Part shown: piece by piece, positions 39,444 to 52,170 of the stretch | How the letters are laid out: every line of letters starts with the position of its first letter | Position numbering within the stretch: the first letter of the stretch is position 1 | Origin: Haematobia irritans | Lineage: Eukaryota > Arthropoda > Insecta > Diptera > Muscidae | NCBI RefSeq assembly: GCF_050003625.1 | Contig: NC_134399.1 | Location: 223,194,975 to 223,258,974 of the forward strand | Reading direction: 5' to 3' | Length of the DNA stretch: 64,000 bases | Notes under the pieces: generated by a model | The model's input: only the letters and a program-made list of their open reading frames with translations | The model's database searches: none | What the model was told of the DNA's origin: nothing | Translations under genes and position numbers: made by a program

Positions 39444-39979
39444 TATCGTACATAACTTATGAATTTAGAATATAATATAACATACTTATGGTTCGTCTAC
39501 AATCCGTATTCTGCCACCATTTCTTTTTGCAATAAAATATTTCCAATAGTTACTGATCACTATACGATTTTGAAAAGACTTGAAAATAACTCCATACAAT
39601 GACAGAAGACCGCTATAAATATTAGCACAGAAATACAAATATTTACCTTGAAATCTTCTTGTTCTTTCTTTTTTGGTTCGTTGCATGTAAAACACGAAAA
39701 AGTTGTAAGGGAAATGAAAAAAAAAACATACAATGAAGACATATATTATATATGGGGTCATAAAATGACCCCAACCTGTTATGTGTATACAAACATACAG
39801 TACAAACATAACATTTTAACAAATTTGAATTCAGTATATTTCAACAATTCATGCACTGAGTAGTAAGAACTTTTAATTATATTCCACCAGTAAGAAATGC
39901 GGTAATGATAAATACGATTTGGGCCATCAAATGACACCAACATAATAGCAGGGTTAAAAAACCCGTTTCTTTATCACTA
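39444..39979. other. intergenic, possible piggyBac end
   Basis: Contains a palindrome GGGGTCATAAAATGACCCC near 39755 and an end-like motif CAACATAATAGCAGGGTTAA at about 39939-39958, as in piggyBac termini. The partner end is not identified. No host gene. Confidence 0.35.
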
Positions 39980-40371
39980 GGGCTGTTTTCTTTTAGCACT
40001 GGATGCAACATTTGTATGGGCTATCCAGAACATCGTTGCACTGGTGTTCTATCCAGAACAACTCATCAGTGCAAGTCGCGCCGATGTTGCCGGATTGTAT
40101 TTTGATAAAGTGATTCACAATAGCAACTTATTGTGACTAATTTATCAAAAAACATTTAATTCAAAGTGGTACAGTGTCATAAATAATCGCAGCAGTAAAT
40201 ATTTATTACAAATTGGAGCATTTCATATATTAAAAATGCAAGATTTAACTTCTTTTCTGTGATTGTTTTTAAACAGCTGATGAGTGTTGCATATTTTCTG
40301 GATAAGCGAGTACTCTGTTTTCTTTTAGTCCTTCACGGCTTAGGGTATCCAGTGCTAAAAGAAAACAGCCC
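39980..40371. mobile_element. 392 bp MITE, TA target
   Basis: Inverted ends GGGCTGTTTTCTTTTAGCAC (39980) and its complement (to 40371), interrupted only by one or two bases over ~25. Flanked by TA on both sides. The 62-codon ORF near its right end is by chance. Confidence 0.8.
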
Positions 40372-40373
40372 TA

Positions 40374-43028
40374 CTATAGCCGAGATTTCACGGCGCGAGG
40401 GCATGTTCGAAGCCGAAACATTTTTACGAGCATTGGTAAAAATTTGACGTAAATCGAGGTGAACAGGCCCTGAGAGGAACTTTTTGGTGTTGAATAGGCA
40501 AGGTGTTTGGTGCCGCTTGTTCAGACTATCTGCAGTGTTTTCTCAACTGTTAACTCTCTGTTCTAATGGTCAATGTGAACTATAAGAAGTTCTATCATCA
40601 ATGAGAAGACAAATCTGATATGAAAAGTAAAGACCAAACGTCCAACGCATTAATATTCCACCAATTGGCGTATTTGAGATTAGCTAATGGCTGCCTTCAC
40701 AAATCGACTCTTGTAAAATTTTGAAAATGTCATTTAACAAGACTTTTTGGCCAATAAATCGTATTGCTAGTAAATTTTGTTTTCACTCTCATTTATCTTT
40801 AAAAAAAAACTACAATTTTCAAAAAACTAGTTTTCCTGTTCGTTCATAGTTCTAGTTCAAAGATTCTAATCGAATTTTCAAATAGTTCAGGTTGTATGAC
40901 TCGTTGAATTTCTATGTATTTCAATATTCAATTAATGCGATTTTCACATAGAGAACTCTTAATACATTTTGCCAATAAGAAAACTAATAACAAATTAGAT
41001 GACATACTTTTTAGAATATGCAAAAAAATATTTATATATTTGTCAATTCCATCTTCACATCTCATAGAGCTGTGTATTAATTTACATATAGAAAGTTTCG
41101 TTTCGCAACCAAGATACATTCAAAACAAAATAAACATTATGTGTCGTACATAGTTTATTAATTTAACCCTCCTCCACTGTGTCATATACTTTTTTCGTTC
41201 ACCGACCAACCGACCACCCATTTACATAAAAACAAAATAGAAAACTGAGGAAGTAGCACCCTCAGCTCTTGGCCTGTGTCTGTTTGTTTGATTGTACAAC
41301 CACTACCACTTCCTTCCATCATACAGAAACACACGCTACTAGATCAACCCCTAAGTTGATCATCATTATGATGTGGATGGATGTATCATAATCCACGACA
41401 AAAGACACTGGCTACTGAATCCAGCAAAAATCAAAGGTATACATATATACAGTGCAAAGACAGGTTTTACAGTTTTGCTTGGATATTTATTGTCTGTAGT
41501 CGAGTCGCATAAATCATGGACAATAGAAAGTGTATGGACGGACATCTCTCAACAGCAACATTATCAGTAGCTTCGTAGCACCATTTGCACAAGGAATTCT
41601 TTAGAAAACATACATGTCCCCATATAGATATGGCATTGAAGAAGAAAACATTGCAATGTCCAGCATCAAAAAAAAAACTTGCAGTTTTTGTTGTTGTTGT
41701 TATGAATCTCCGGCTTTTTATCTTACTTGTTCTCATTTTAGCAGTACTCTCTATTCTCTGCTCTCTCTCTTTTCGACTATATTGTACATGAAAAAAAAAC
41801 AAATGGAATGGGAAGGGGCTTTGGATTTGCAAAACATAATTGTTGTTGTAATGCAATTAAAATAATTGTGTTTTTGATCGATTGCAATTATCCAACTGAC
41901 TTTTGCGAGTATAACCCTATGACTAAACCACAATTAGTAATGTTTTCTAATTTTTGCACTAGCTAATTGATAGTCGGTTTTCTCTTTAAGTTTCCAAGAT
42001 AGCCGCATAGAACATTAACACACCCTTTTTTCCATACAATACACAGAACGCCAAGCAGAATGAAAAGCCAGACAAAGAAATGAACAATGTTTCCAATAAA
42101 AACTAAAGCTAATTAAAACAAATTTGTAAAATTGTCTTTTCACAATAATAGTGCAGAATAGAAAATATTAAAGTTTGAATATGCGGTAGATGAATATAAT
42201 TTAACAGAGCCTATTTTGGGGACATATTTTGTTGTAATGAGTATCGCTATAAGAAAATTAGAAACTTACCAAGAAACTGCCACTGGCTCGAAAAGTTCCC
42301 ACTTAAGGGCTCTATTATTTTGTAGCTTTACTCTTACACCTATATTCCAAAATCCAACACCAAAAAAATCGGGAGCAAACAGCAAACTTTACTTTCTATG
42401 GCCACAATAAAAATACTGGATGCAGAGGTGTTTTTAAATGCATATTGAATATAGTACTTCAAAAGGCAACTGTGCTTTAAGTGCGCATGTCGCATAAGGG
42501 TGTTGCCAGGTTAAAATTTGAGCATTGCACAGGTAGTGGTACTTTGATAACAACAACTATTTCAGGATTATATCTTTTTTTGTAGATGAATAGTTTTCGT
42601 AAAAAAAACTGGTTACTTGAGTTCCCAAAAAATAGAATGTTCGTAATACTACATCCACACTATGCTCGATATCTACTTATATCCAGTGTGGCATATTTTA
42701 CTGACATTCTTATATGCGTTTGCTCACGCTGACAATGTGATTCAAAAATTTATTACGTTGCAAAAATTTTTGCAGCAAATTTTTTTTCCGTAAGTCAAGT
42801 AATATTCCATAGTCACGATATGTTTTCATGAATTACGACAATTCTTAGGCACGTATGCGTGACTGACTTTATTCTATCTCTCTGTAAAAGTTGTTCGTGT
42901 AGTAGTAGTATTTTTTTATTGAGACTTCTTCTTTTCAGTGGTACAATGAATAAAGAGCGAACTATTGTCTTATTCTAATACACGATGGCTAAGTGAATTA
43001 GCTACTTTCAAAGGAACTGATAAACGTA
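40374..43028. other. intergenic DNA between pod1 and C3G
   Basis: No exon recognised on either strand. 41150-42120 looks unique and less repeat-like than its surroundings, with a CA/CT-rich stretch (41160-41350). It could hold a 5' UTR exon or enhancer, but there is no direct evidence. A decayed CGTGAG-type repeat lies at about 42630-42900. Confidence 0.5.
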
Positions 43029-44633
43029 TCCAGCAAAAACTCTCATTACCTGGTAATCTTGTAGGTAAGCCTATTTAAAAATTAATAACCACTTATTAAT
43101 TGGCATCGCTTCAGATTACATTTACATAGGCATGTCCTAGAAGGAAAGTACTTCTCCCCAGGCATACTTTAGGCCATAAAATAAGTAGTGCATTTAAAGC
43201 ATATAATCACCTAATATGTAATGACTTATTCGTAGATACACCAAAGCTAGCAAAATAGCCACTTATTGTCTCAGGCAACCAAATCTCGAAAATATTGATT
43301 TCTATCGCCGATTACAATGGATCAAAATATGGCGAGTGATGCTGTAATAGAAGAACTACTTGACTAGAAACGAATATTGTATAAACAAAAAATCTAATAA
43401 ATAATCTAAATAAGATGCAAATTAATTTCACACTTAAAGGTAAGTACTATGTTCGCTTTTCGCGTTGAAATTTTCGTGGTTACTTTAATAAAACAGTTCA
43501 ATATGAAGCAGATAAATTAATTCAATTGATGCGCAGTTTCTTGTTCCCCTAGATTTCGACAAGACTTTACAGGAATATTTTGGTTTTAATTTATAATTTT
43601 GATTATTTCAGGAAAAGTAATCGCGAAAATAAAGTGAGTTTCAACTCGAAAACCGAACATAGTACCCACCTTTAAAGGTAAGTACTATGTTCGCTTTTCG
43701 CGTTGAAATTTTCGTGGTTACTTTATTAAAACAGTTCAATATAAAGGTAAGTACTATGTTAGCTTTTCGCGTTGAATTTTTCGCGGTTACTTTATTAAAA
43801 CAGTTCAATATGAAGCAGATAAATTAACTCAATTGACGTGCAATTTCTTGTTCCTATATATTTCGGCAAGACTTTACAGGAATATGTCTGTTTTCATTTA
43901 TAATTTTGATTATTTCAGGAAAAGTAATCGCGAAAATAAAGTGATTTTCAACTCGAAAACCGAACATAGTACACACCTTAAAGCAGACAAATTAACACAA
44001 TTGATGCGTAGTTTCTTGTTCCTCTAGATTTCGGCAAGACTTTAAAGGAATAAGTTTGTTTTCATTTATAATTTTGATTATTTAAGGAAAAGTAATCGCG
44101 AAAACAAAGTGGTTTTCAACACGAAAAGCGAACATAGTACCTACCCTAAAATAGAAATAAATGTGGGTTGTTTAAGGGAGTTGGATTCGTGAATTACGTT
44201 ATAAATATGCAATAGCCAATTCACATAAGGTTCGAAGCATTTTGGAAGTGTAATGTGAATGAGGTATAAAAAAGCATTTATTTAAAACATAATATGATAA
44301 TGTCATTAAACACAATTATTATGAAATATTTGTGACAAAAATTTCTTAAGAAAAAATTTTCAGAATTGCCGTTACATTACATATTCTTTTTGATTTTTTA
44401 TGTAAGTGCTCGATTATGTGAATAATTATACCTAATGGTACCATCATTTATTCTATTTTATTAATTCGTTAACTACAACTACCTAAAAATTTGAGAATAA
44501 CAATTCGAAAATTACCGAGAAGTATTTATTTTTGTCATTATAACTCGCCGCAATGTAATGCAACGTGTAATGACAGCTTTACTCCTGGTAATGTCAATTG
44601 TAATGAGATGTGGTTACCTAGTTTTTGCTGGGG
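43029..44633. mobile_element. MITE with CCAGCAAAAACT ends, enlarged by palindromic MITEs
   Basis: Left TCCAGCAAAAACT after TA (43027-43028); right AGTTTTTGCTGGGG before TA (44634-44635). TTACCTGGTAAT occurs near the left end and CCTGGTAATGTCAATT near the right. About 0.7 kb of its length is the inserted palindromic cluster. Confidence 0.68.
43436..44150. repeat. tandem/nested palindromic MITEs
   Basis: Three to four units of ~240 bp, each starting TAAAGGTAAGTACTATGTTC and ending GAACATAGTACCCACCTTTA, head to tail, with one truncated unit (43676-43745). Same family as 118-1140. Confidence 0.8.
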
Positions 44634-44635
44634 TA

Positions 44636-45337
44636 TTAAGAAAATACATGCAAAACAAAAGTGAGAATAGACTTGCTCGCGGCCTATAGTGATTGGAGAT
44701 TATAGGAGATTACCGAAAGTGAAAATAAATAAATAAAAACACTTAAAACGAAATAACAAGAGAACTGTTAATAACAATAACGAACATACAGTTTGGATAT
44801 CACAGAGATTTTATGAGTAGCTATGACAAAAGAGAATGTCCAGGTAGGGACTGAACTAGTTCAAGAGATTCTTTGACCGATTCAATTATTAAAAAGGAAT
44901 CACATATACACAATACACAATATTACAAGTGTAAATGGCTAATAAAGGAGTTCAGGTACGTGATCAAACTAAGGTAAGTAATGGATAGAGTTAATATAGT
45001 ATAAAATAAGGAAAATGTTTTGTTTTCGATTTATGATGATGAAACATTATAAAATTTTATAATATCATCCTCAATGTGTTCATAAAGCCGTGGATAGTTG
45101 GGATGGTCTGGATGTTCGTGCTTGAGTAAAAATTTTCAATCATCAGCTGAGACAGCTTCAGAGAATTCACCGGCGAAAAACCGTTAGCGGGGTATCGCCA
45201 ATTCATTTTCCGCTCGCTTCATACCTGTTGGTCTAATTCTACAGGTGATGCCTAAGACTGTAATGAAAAATAAATCCACACTTTTTCAAAATGTTTGTTG
45301 TTTGTTTTTAGAAAAAGTTTGAACTAAGCCCCAATCC
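44636..45337. other. intergenic DNA
   Basis: AT-rich, no gene, no repeat with clear ends. Confidence 0.5.
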
Positions 45338-45816
45338 TGAGGGGTAATCACGGCATTCGATATCGAGAACTTTTGATCGAAATCTTAATTTTTCGGATCA
45401 CGGGAGTCGATATCGAGTTTTTTTGATCGACAATTTTTTGGATTGCTAAATTGCAACCGTAAAACATTTTCCACTTGTTTTTTACATTGTTTTCGCCATA
45501 AAGAAAAGGTAAATATATTAGTTTGTGCACTTTTATTCCTTATTTGTCGCCGAATGTTATATACACCTCATCCTCCAATTAGGAAGGAATTCGGAGGAAT
45601 GTAAAGAGATATGAGTCCATAAGATATAATGCTATACAATTTACTTTTTACTTTGAAATCTTCAAAAACATGTGTTTTTCTACATTCTATTTTGTGCCGC
45701 TAACTTAATTTTGTCATTTCATTTTGTTCTGCTTCGTTTTTTGCTGTTGGCAATGATAGAGAAATTGCAACAAATTTTGATCGAATGCCGTGATCCAAAC
45801 TTTTAATCGTATCGAC

Positions 45817-46893
45817 ATTAGCGTAGCTAGACAATTTTCCTAGGGGGGGGGGGGCTATAGCCCCCCTAGCTAAAAATTTATAGACTGAACTTATAGGTTC
45901 AATTAATGTTTTATTTCATAAAATTGAATAAAAAATTAGACATCAAAATAACTCGTCAATTGATTTATAATAAAGCAACTAAAAGTAGTTCCACACTTTT
46001 CCCAGCAAAAAAATTGTGAGTTGTTCTAAAGGCACAACTTTAAAAGAACTTCCAAAAATGCCCTCAATTATTTTAACTACACAGGAAGTTTTTTACTTAA
46101 TTGTTTTTCATATTTTTATGTGTAATTTTTTGTTTTCTTTTTTTTCAAATAGTTTAAAAAAAGAGTAAGAATAAATAAATTGGTACAAATTATTCAAATT
46201 TTGCCACAAAACTGCTAAATCCATTATTGAAAAATCGATAATTTTGGAAATTGTTCGAGGAAAAACGTTTCAAACAAGCGTCAGAATGCATTAAAAATCA
46301 TAAAAACAATATAAAAATTACTTATTTGGGAAAATATCACAAATTTTTTAAATTCACATTCAAAACACTGAATTCGGATCTCACCTTAAGAAGTGATGCA
46401 AATTCATTGCAACGGCTGTTGAAACGGTGGACATTTGTCCTATGACAAGCTCATATTACATTCATTGCTTCTCCGCCAATTTTGCACCACTTCTATACCC
46501 AAAAAAACATTTTCACTACTTTTTTGGCGACGCTTTTTCGCAGATATTAATTTATGAAAGAATAGTTTTAATATCAATTATTATTTTTTTAAATTAAATT
46601 GACTAAACTAAATCAATCAAAAGTTCAACCACAGCTTTATTTCATAAATATCTGACTTCAAACATTGCCATCGGCAACTGCTACCACAAACCAAGTAATT
46701 CGATTGTTCATGAAAGATTAGCGGAATTTTGTGCGATTGTATATACTTGTTTAATTTTTATAAAAATTAAAAAAAACTATTGACATTTATTGAAAAATGG
46801 AAAATCATAAATAGAGTTTCAAATTCTGGGGGGGGCTAAAATTTTTCTGGGGGGGTCTAAGCCCCCTCCCCAGAGGCCTTCCTACGCGTATGC
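45817..46893. mobile_element. hAT-type element nested in the previous one
   Basis: Exact 8 bp target duplication GTATCGAC (45809-45816 and 46894-46901). It has G-run/C-run ends (GGGGGGGGGGGGCTATAGCC; GTCTAAGCCCCCTCCCC), as in many hAT non-autonomous elements. It contains the CCCAGCAAA MITE. Confidence 0.75.
45996..46545. mobile_element. CCCAGCAAA MITE, second copy
   Basis: Begins CCCAGCAAAAAAATTG; the other half (CACCACTTCTATACCCAAAA, TTTTTTGGCGACGC) is the reverse complement of the start of the 26762 copy. A third level of nesting. Confidence 0.62.
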
Positions 46894-46955
46894 GTATCGA
46901 CAATTTTTTCTATACGATTATGAATTCGATATCGAATGCCGTGATTAGCCCCTTG

Positions 46956-49223
46956 TATACAGGAATTTCCCAAAGAATAAAATACACATGGTTTTGGTGT
47001 ACATCCATTAAATTTGTTTTTATTTTTCTGCATCTATTTAGTTTTTTTTTTCTGTTTTCTTATTGATGATATATTAGTAAATTTGTTCTAATATGCCATA
47101 ATATGTATTAATTTTGTTTTATGTTTGTAACTTAATACAGAGTTAATATTACTATACTGTAATTTGTAGAATGTTTTTATCAATATTTATAGCAAAAATT
47201 TTCAAATAAATAAACGTAAAACAGATTTTTTGTGTTTAAGTATATAACAAAGTAATTAAATACTTAAAATAGTTTTGTTCATTCATCTCAACGTATTGTA
47301 TGGATTTTTTGTTTTATTTATTTTTTCTCTTTAGAATATGTATATATGTAAATATTGCAAATAGTAGTGTTTTTTTTTTTTGTAACAACAGACAATTTAT
47401 TTATATATTTTATTTTACTGTTTTTATTATGTAGTTTTGTATTATTTTCGAAATAGGACATTTTCAAACTATGTACTAGAGGAGGTGGAATAGGAATCGA
47501 GTTAAGGAAAATTGCACAAAAAAAAAAAAACAACGGATTAAAATTAAAAAAAAAAAAAACAAATTAACAATTTAATGTAGTTAAAATGGAAAACAAAAAT
47601 ATATGATTACAAAATGAAGGCTTTTGTGGTGGTAGTTGTGATTTTAGAGGCGCGGTGATTACTGGGTGCTGATTTTTGATGCTATATACGACAGTATTTA
47701 ATTATAGACAATGATCATTACCAACAACAAAGTCTCTATGATTTGAGTATACAAATTAAAATCGGTTCTTATTTGTTTTTGTTTTGTTTAAAATATAATT
47801 GTTACTTATGAAATATATATCTAAAATAAATTAATATAAATATATAGTAGTAGCAATGAAAGGTATGTATTTATATATACATAAATTAAAGTTATGTGCT
47901 TTTGCCAAAAAAAAAAAAAAAAAATATATTAAAATATTATTCTTATAACATAAAAAATGCTTTTTTTATAACACTTTTGTTACAATTGTATCGATAATCA
48001 TATGGGACCAAAAGGGAGATACTACATTTCTATTTAAAAAAAAATGAGAGAACAAAACATATACTAAATTTGGGATAGGGAATTTCCTAATCATATCCTG
48101 TTGGATTTCTTTCTTTCCTTAGTTTTCTGTTTGTTAATGCACAAATACAAATTCTTTAAAAGATGATTAAAAACAAAATAAGATCCATAACAATTTTTGC
48201 AGTGATTTTTAGTTTTAGAAACGAGAACAGAACTATACATGAATACAGTACATATACGATAAATATATATTTCATATATATGTTATGTATGTATGTATTT
48301 ACATTTAAAAAGACAGTCTTGATTCTTTGTGTTTTTGTTTTGCATGTTTGTTTTTTTTTGTATGTGTTTTAAACTTTTTGGTATATGGTGTAGGCTTGTG
48401 TGTGTGTTTTTTTCTTAAATTTTCTATTTTTTTTGGAAAGTTATGTCCGTTTGTAGTTTAAGTGTTTTTCTTTTATATAGGAAACTTGTAATAAGGTAAA
48501 TATGGCATTTGAAAACGACACCTTGGAAATTCGAATGAAGGCATCGGAGAGTATGTAAATGGAAACACATATATATGGTATACCATGTATTGAATATGTA
48601 TTCGTATGATTAATTTTGTGAATGGATGGTGTATGATGTTTTTTGTTTTAGGGGAAATTATTCATACAACTAAGTAAAACTTTTCTTTAAAATTAGTATT
48701 TTCGTGCAACTTTTTAGAAAAGTGCCAGATATTGATTACATTTTATCAATTGCTTTTTTTCTAGCAAAATTTCAACAACCCTTCATAAAAGCAGGAAACA
48801 TTGTGGTTAGAATTTTTTTACATAATGGTAGAGTATTAAAAAAAAAAAAACGTTACAGATAATTTTATTTAAAAATATAAACTATTAATTTGTAAATAGC
48901 ATCATAATATTTATATTTCAATTTTAATTGTTTACAATTTAAATGATCAATCAGATTGCAATACATGCTTGAAGGGAAATTGTTCACACTGAGAGGTTTT
49001 TGGTATATGAGCAAATCTTATAATTTATATGGATTGAAAATCAAATCAAATTTCTTTTCAGAAAATTTTAAATAAAAAAACAAATTAACCCCCATTTTCA
49101 TAAAGCTCCGTTAGTGTTCCGTTAACTAACCAACTTTTAAATCGTATTATGGACGAAGCTGTCATCTTCCATATATATTCCATATGCCAGTTAGGAACTT
49201 AACTGACGATAATTTTTCAGTTA
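46956..49223. other. intergenic, very AT-rich
   Basis: Long A and T runs, ATGTATGTATG repeats, and no ORF with coding character. Downstream of the C3G stop; part could be its 3' UTR, but no boundary can be given. Confidence 0.5.
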
Positions 49224-49448
49224 AGGTGGGTATTAAGTTCGAGTTTAGCCGCTAAAAACGTCATTTTTTCACGATTACTTTTCTTTAATAATCCATTTTA
49301 AGGAATACAAACTTTGTGAAAATTTGCTTGCCCCATCAAGTTCTAATAAAATTTGCAACAAATACGTATAATTTCATGCATTTTTCTTACTGATTTAGTT
49401 TTCACTTTAGCGATTTTAGCGGCTTAACTCGAACTTAATACTCACCTT
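49224..49448. mobile_element. 225 bp palindromic MITE
   Basis: Starts TTAAGGTGGGTATTAAGTTC, ends GAACTTAATACTCACCTTTA. Near-identical layout to 20815-21034, including TTTTTTCACGATTACTTTTC and TTTAGTTTTCACTTTAGCG. Confidence 0.85.
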
Positions 49449-50640
49449 TAGAGTTAACTGGAGAGAAGATATTTGCAATTTATTTTCTGTTAAGTGGCAG
49501 TTAAAGCCCAGGGGAGCTACATGAAAATGGTCGTAAGTCCTATATGCACAACGAATACCTAAGTACACAAAATGTCATTCATCTATATTTCTTGTTATAT
49601 TATCTATCTTTTACTACTACTGCAGTAAAGCTTTCTTCTACAGATAAGATGAAGGAATTTAATTGTTTGTAGTTATTGAAAAGAAAATTCTAGAAAATTC
49701 AACTTTGACAAAGGGTCATTTTCATTGCCTTTAATATAGATCTGAGTGGAGGATATGGATCTATTTGTGTCTTACATGCCAAATTTCTAGTTGGAAACAC
49801 ACATGGAAATTGAAACAGTGCACCATTTCCAACCATAGATAAATAACATATAGATAACCAATCCCTCTCCACGGCAAAAATGTTTCAGTTCCCAAAATGA
49901 ATTTTCTGACATTTTGTTTTATGTTTACCTCAAAACTAAATTTTGTAATTTCGCCGTTTTGGTCGCATTTTTTTTTGTAAATATAAATATTTAATATGAT
50001 TATAATTCATTTATTGTATCAAAAGTGTTCAAATTGTGGATAAAATCGGAAAATTCAAACAAGAAATCTCGAAGAGAATTTGGAATGTCCCCTATTTTCT
50101 TCGTTAATTCTTCATCTTGGGAACTCTCAAACCGCGTTTGACACCGATGGGTCATCTATTATTTAGTTATCTATGATCTCAACTACAAATTAGATTATTA
50201 AATTATTTTTGTTTTTTGTACATACTTCATAGCTGCTATTTCGAATAAATATTAGGGCCGGCTTCTCATTGTCTTCTTAACATATCGTAACGCTGATTCC
50301 ATACAAAAGTTTTACTAACCGGTAGTCTATCCTCTGGTTAAGTATTATCGAAGATGAAAATATTGTAGTATTTTTGTATATTTATGTAACAGTTTGTATT
50401 TAAGAATACAAAAAGTACATAAAAACTAAATTATATCCGTGACGGATATACTTTATTGAATATAAATCGATGTAAATGAATTTCTGGTGCCTCTGATAAT
50501 ATAATCGGTAATACTGAGCCTTCAAGGTCAAAGCAAAAATAAGTTTCCATACTGTAGGCACTAATTTTCTGCACAAAATTTTCTGTGCGGAATTCAGCGT
50601 AAGCCTAACAAAGATAGGTAGATATTAGTGATGCTAAAAA
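49449..50640. other. intergenic DNA
   Basis: AT-rich without recognisable gene, RNA or bounded repeat. Confidence 0.5.
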
Positions 50641-50743
50641 CATTTTTAATGTTCGGGCCGGAAGATAATGTTCCACTTTATTTTAAATTTTCAGGTATGC
50701 ACGGTTGCGGAGAAGGGAGAAACTCATCCGAATTCTTTTAAAG

Positions 50744-51540
50744 TTCTCTTTTCTTACCAAAAGTCATTTCTGGTAGATTTGTTGCCCCGTCATAAATTTT
50801 GGATTGGTATCATGTATATCTGATTGGTAGGTTGGTCAGAAAATCTGGTAAATATATTTAGAAATTTGAAAATTGTCTCTCATAAAGTTTGAGAGGCTTC
50901 ATTTAAGCATTGGTTCGAAGCTACGATGAAATTGGAAAAAGCTATATATTGCAAATTTTTTAAAAATAAAATAAAATTTACTCCGTCAAGTTTAAAGTTC
51001 TCTTTTCTTACCAAAAGTCATTTCTGGTAGATTTGTTGCCCCGTCATAAATTTTGGATTGGTATCATGTATATCTGATTGGTAGGTTGGTCAGAAAATCT
51101 AATAAATGTATTTAGAAATTTGAAAATTGTCTCTCATAAAGTTTGAGAGGCTTCATTTAAGCATTGGTTCGAAGCTACGCTGAAATTGGAAAAAAACTAT
51201 ATATTGCAAATTTTTAAAAAATTTTTAAATTTACTCCGTCACAAATTTTGGATTGGTATCATGTATATCTGATTGGTAGGTTGGTCAGAAAATCTAATAA
51301 ATGTATTTAGAAATTTGAAAATTGTCTCTCATGAAGTTTGAGAGGCTTCATTTAAGCATTGCAAATATTTAAAATTTACTCCGTCATAAGTTTAGGATTG
51401 GTATCAGGTATATCTGATTGGTAGGTTGGTCAGAAAATCTAATAAATGTATTTAGAAATTTGAAAATTGTCTCTCATGAAGTTTGAGAGGCTTCATTTAA
51501 GCATTGGTTCGAAGCTACGATGAAATTGGAAAATGGTATA
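50744..51540 (+). repeat. satellite-like tandem repeat, ~250 bp unit
   Basis: Two nearly identical ~252 bp units (from about 50744 and 50996), then two shortened ones (from about 51236 and 51376). All share TTGGATTGGTATCATGTATA (one base varies) and TGAGAGGCTTCATTTAAGC. No ORF of note. Confidence 0.85.
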
Positions 51541-52031
51541 TATTGCAAATTTTTAAAAATAATATAACGTTCAACGTCTTGCATGTATGTAAGATATTTT
51601 GTAATCATATAAAATTACAATTTTTTTTTTTTAAATTATATACAAATTCTATTTACAAATTAATAATCTACACTGAACATTATTTCCGCTTACAATAGCA
51701 TAGTTCTTGTTATCACTTGAAGGGTTATACAAATTTTCTGTAAATAATCTAAAACAAACAACATGCATGCATAAAATTTAATCTCATAAAACACTTTAAA
51801 ATTAAACCATTTTTCCCATCGTTCACATCATTCGTTGTGCAAGTAAAATTAGAGTTTGTTGTTTTCTTTTTGTCATCATAAAATTCTATTTTCACATCAT
51901 TGTAGAATTTGGATTTTATTTATGTTTCTTTGTTTGTTTGTTCTTTCTGCTGTGATAGAAATTTGCGTTCTCCATTCTTTTCAACGGTTCACTCCGGTGT
52001 TGCTCCTTAATGTACGTACATAGATTACGAA
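51541..52031. other. likely C3G 3' UTR start
   Basis: The first ~490 bp past the C3G stop on the minus strand. AT-rich and free of mobile elements. No single poly(A) signal stands out. Confidence 0.5.
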
Positions 52032-52170
52032 TTAATTATTTACAATTAAACGTTTACCACCTCTTGGCTTAATAGTTTCGGAAATTTGCCACATTTCTTC
52101 TTCACCCAAAAAATTTTCGAAATTTTCAAAAAATCTTATAATACGTTCGTTGCGTCGATATGTATAGGAG
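52032..52170 (-). CDS. C3G: C3G last exon
   Basis: 45 codons plus TAA (52032-52034), phase 2 in. Reads SYTYRRNERIIRFFENF, then EEEMWQISETIKPRGGK, matching the C3G-specific C-terminus (RRN-x-x-I-x-x-FF ... W-x-x-S-x-x-IKPR). Separated from the previous exon by a 6.3 kb repeat-filled intron. Confidence 0.92.

Larger units (their letters stand above)
45338..46955. mobile_element. MITE with ATCACGGCATTCGATATCGA ends, host of two nested elements
   Basis: Left GGGGTAATCACGGCATTCGA at about 45341; right TCGATATCGAATGCCGTGAT near 46928-46946, ending in tagcccc. Internal ATATCGAG and TTTGATCGA repeats lie near the left end. Most of its length is later insertion. Target duplication not resolved. Confidence 0.7.

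Noticed and set aside
41370..41930. overlapping ORFs on both strands near 41.5 kb as a host gene
   Set aside because: No recognisable domain, no consistent splice pattern, and repetitive Lys/Phe/Ser composition.
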